Shown: positions 62,556 through 64,000 of the stretch, piece by piece
Layout of the letters: each line of letters starts with the position of its first letter
How positions within the stretch are numbered: position 1 is the stretch's first letter
Source of the DNA: Streptomyces polyasparticus
Lineage (GTDB): Bacteria > Actinomycetota > Actinomycetes > Streptomycetales > Streptomycetaceae
Assembly: GCF_014493765.1 (NCBI RefSeq)
Contig: NZ_JACTVJ010000012.1
Location: 186,001-250,000, forward strand
Reading direction: 5' to 3'
DNA length: 64,000 nt
Program-made: the position numbers and the translations under genes
The notes under the pieces: generated by a model
The model's input: the letters and a program-made list of their open reading frames with translations, nothing else
Database searches by the model: none
Told to the model about the DNA's origin: nothing

Positions 62556-63926
62556 TCAGCCGTTCACCGAGGCGGTCACCTTCGCCTCGCTCTCGGTGCT
62601 CTCACCGTCCTTGGCGAGGTCCCGGCCGAGGGTCTCCTTGGCGATCCAGACCGTGACGGCGGTGACGAGCGCCGCGAACGCCAGGTACAGAGCGACGGGG
62701 GTGGAGTTCCCGTAGTCCTTGAGCAGTTCGACGGCGATGATCGGCGCGAGCGCACCACCGATGATCGAGGCCAGCTGGGAGCCCATCGAGGCACCGGAGT
62801 AGCGCACCTTCGTGTCGAACAGCTCGGAGATGAACGCGGCCTGCGGCCCGTACATGGCGCCGTGGAAGAGCAATCCGATGGTCACCGCGAGGGCGATCAC
62901 CGGGAAGGACTCGGTGTCGAGCAGGGCGAAGAAGGCGAACGCCCACAGGGCCATGCCGACCGCGCCGATCAGGGTGACCGGCCGTCGTCCGATGCGGTCG
63001 GAGAGGGAACCCCACAGCGGGATGGTCACGAAGTGCACGGCGGAGCCGATCAGGACCGCGTTCAGGGCGGTGCTCTTCGGCAGCTCCAGATGGACGGTCA
63101 CGTAGACGAGCAGGAAGGCCGTCAGGATGTAGTACGAGATGTTCTCGCCGAAGCGTGTGCCGATGGCGGTGAGCACCTCGCGCCAGCTGCGCCGGAACAC
63201 CTCGACGACCGGCGCCTCGTCCTTGACGCCCTGCTCGGCGCGGGCCGCGGCCTTGGCCTGCGCCTCCAGGAAGACCGGCGACTCGGAGACGGAGATACGG
63301 ATCCACAGACCGATCACGACGAGGACACCGGACAGCAGGAACGGGATGCGCCAGCCCCAGGCCTGGAAGGCGGCGTCGGACTGCACGGCGGCGAGCAGCG
63401 CGAGCACACCGGTGGCGAGCAGATTTCCGCCGGGTGCGCCGGCCTGCGGCCAGGAGGCCCAGAAGCCGCGCTGCTTGGCTCCGCCGTGCTCGGAGACGAT
63501 CAGGACAGCGCCGCCCCATTCGCCACCGAGCGCGAAGCCCTGCACGAGGCGCAGCAGCGTCAGCAGGATCGGCGCGCCGACGCCGATGGTGGCGTGGGTG
63601 GGCAGCAGACCCATCGCGAAGGTCGCGCCGCCCATCATCAGCAGGCTGATGACCAGGAGCTTCTTCCGCCCGATCTTGTCGCCGTAGTGGCCGAAGACGA
63701 CGCCGCCGAGCGGACGGGCCGCGAAGCCGACCGCGTAAGTGAGGAAGGAGAGCAGTGTGCCGACGAGGGGGTCGCTGTCGGGGAAGAAGAGGGTGTTGAA
63801 CACCAGGGCCGCGGCGGACCCGTAGAGAAAGAAGTCGTACCACTCGATGGTGGTGCCGACGAGGCTCGCGGCGACGATCCGGCGGATCCCGCCGGGGGTG
63901 GGCGGTGCGGAGCTGACGCTGGTCAT
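62556..63926 (-). CDS. MHS-family MFS transporter
   Basis: The 456-residue, 12-helix transporter has the metabolite:H+ symporter pattern: EWYDFFLYGSAAALVFN near the start, GHYGDKIGRKKLL between helices 2 and 3, GFALGGEWGGAVL and the central loop WGSLSDRIGRRPVTL. Relatives carry shikimate, dicarboxylates, osmolytes or aromatic acids; the substrate is not evident. The PucR-type gene downstream probably regulates it. Confidence 0.93.
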   Translation of the reverse strand: MTSVSSAPPTPGGIRRIVAASLVGTTIEWYDFFLYGSAAALVFNTLFFPDSDPLVGTLLSFLTYAVGFAARPLGGVVFGHYGDKIGRKKLLVISLLMMGGATFAMGLLPTHATIGVGAPILLTLLRLVQGFALGGEWGGAVLIVSEHGGAKQRGFWASWPQAGAPGGNLLATGVLALLAAVQSDAAFQAWGWRIPFLLSGVLVVIGLWIRISVSESPVFLEAQAKAAARAEQGVKDEAPVVEVFRRSWREVLTAIGTRFGENISYYILTAFLLVYVTVHLELPKSTALNAVLIGSAVHFVTIPLWGSLSDRIGRRPVTLIGAVGMALWAFAFFALLDTESFPVIALAVTIGLLFHGAMYGPQAAFISELFDTKVRYSGASMGSQLASIIGGALAPIIAVELLKDYGNSTPVALYLAFAALVTAVTVWIAKETLGRDLAKDGESTESEAKVTASVNG

Positions 63927-64000
63927 GGTGAGGCCACCGTTTCGGTCGGCTGTGCGGGGACGTGGGTGTACGGGCTGGACGGGTGGCGAGGGCTAGTTGG

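Overview
This is a Streptomyces-type actinobacterial window. It is very GC-rich throughout, with many GTG starts, ATGA stop/start overlaps, actinobacterial families (DUF6221, an ECF factor with C-terminal extension, GlxA and YafY regulators, Tat-exported enzymes) and a pca operon in the Streptomyces order with a fused pcaL. No rRNA, tRNA, CRISPR array or insertion sequence was recognised.

Layout. 1-5.7 kb: the 3' end of a sugar ABC importer operon (binding protein, two permeases), a GH1 beta-glucosidase and a Tat-exported glucoamylase-like/GH144-like enzyme, which looks like an extracellular beta-glucan utilisation unit. 5.7-16 kb: an FtsX-type ABC exporter divergent from a NarL-type two-component system, then small regulatory and housekeeping genes (WYL regulator/RidA, GlxA regulator/isochorismatase-like hydrolase, YrdC-like protein, an EF-G-binding-type Zn protein, TetR/SGNH hydrolase). 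16-20.5 kb: an accessory patch with a shortened DUF6221 gene, two small secreted proteins, an orphan Imm1-like immunity gene and a Tap-like protein (XRE helix-turn-helix plus a degenerate family-B polymerase-like palm). 20.5-23.5 kb: an ECF sigma factor, and a TetR gene divergent from VOC and GNAT genes.

23.5-31.5 kb: the protocatechuate branch of the beta-ketoadipate pathway, with the MarR regulator pcaV divergent from pcaIJFHGBL. Ring cleavage (PcaGH), cycloisomerisation (PcaB), decarboxylation and lactone hydrolysis (PcaL), CoA transfer (PcaIJ) and thiolysis (PcaF) give succinyl-CoA and acetyl-CoA. Between pcaG and pcaB lies a striking 6 x 17 bp tandem repeat that creates five consecutive six-codon ORFs, each joined to the next by an ATGA overlap.

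31.6-57 kb: a large dormancy/hypoxia-type island. It holds CBS-BON and cyclic-nucleotide-binding proteins, four universal stress proteins, an Acg-like nitroreductase, an operon combining an acetyl-CoA-synthetase-like enzyme, 2-oxoacid dehydrogenase E1alpha, E1beta and E2 and an acyl carrier protein, small membrane proteins, and a complete group 3b-type [NiFe] hydrogenase (beta, gamma, small, large) with hypC, D, E, F and a maturation protease but no hypA or hypB. By eye I find a recurring box, GGGGCCG-NN-CGGCCCC, upstream of seven promoters in this island. In each case it lies next to a second, weaker copy 21-22 bp away. This suggests one tandem-binding regulator, resembling DevR/DosR (OsdR), for the whole island.

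57-64 kb: an HxlR regulator divergent from a carboxymuconolactone-decarboxylase-like and a DUF1330 gene, a second NarL-type two-component system, a GAF/PucR-type regulator and an MHS-family transporter.
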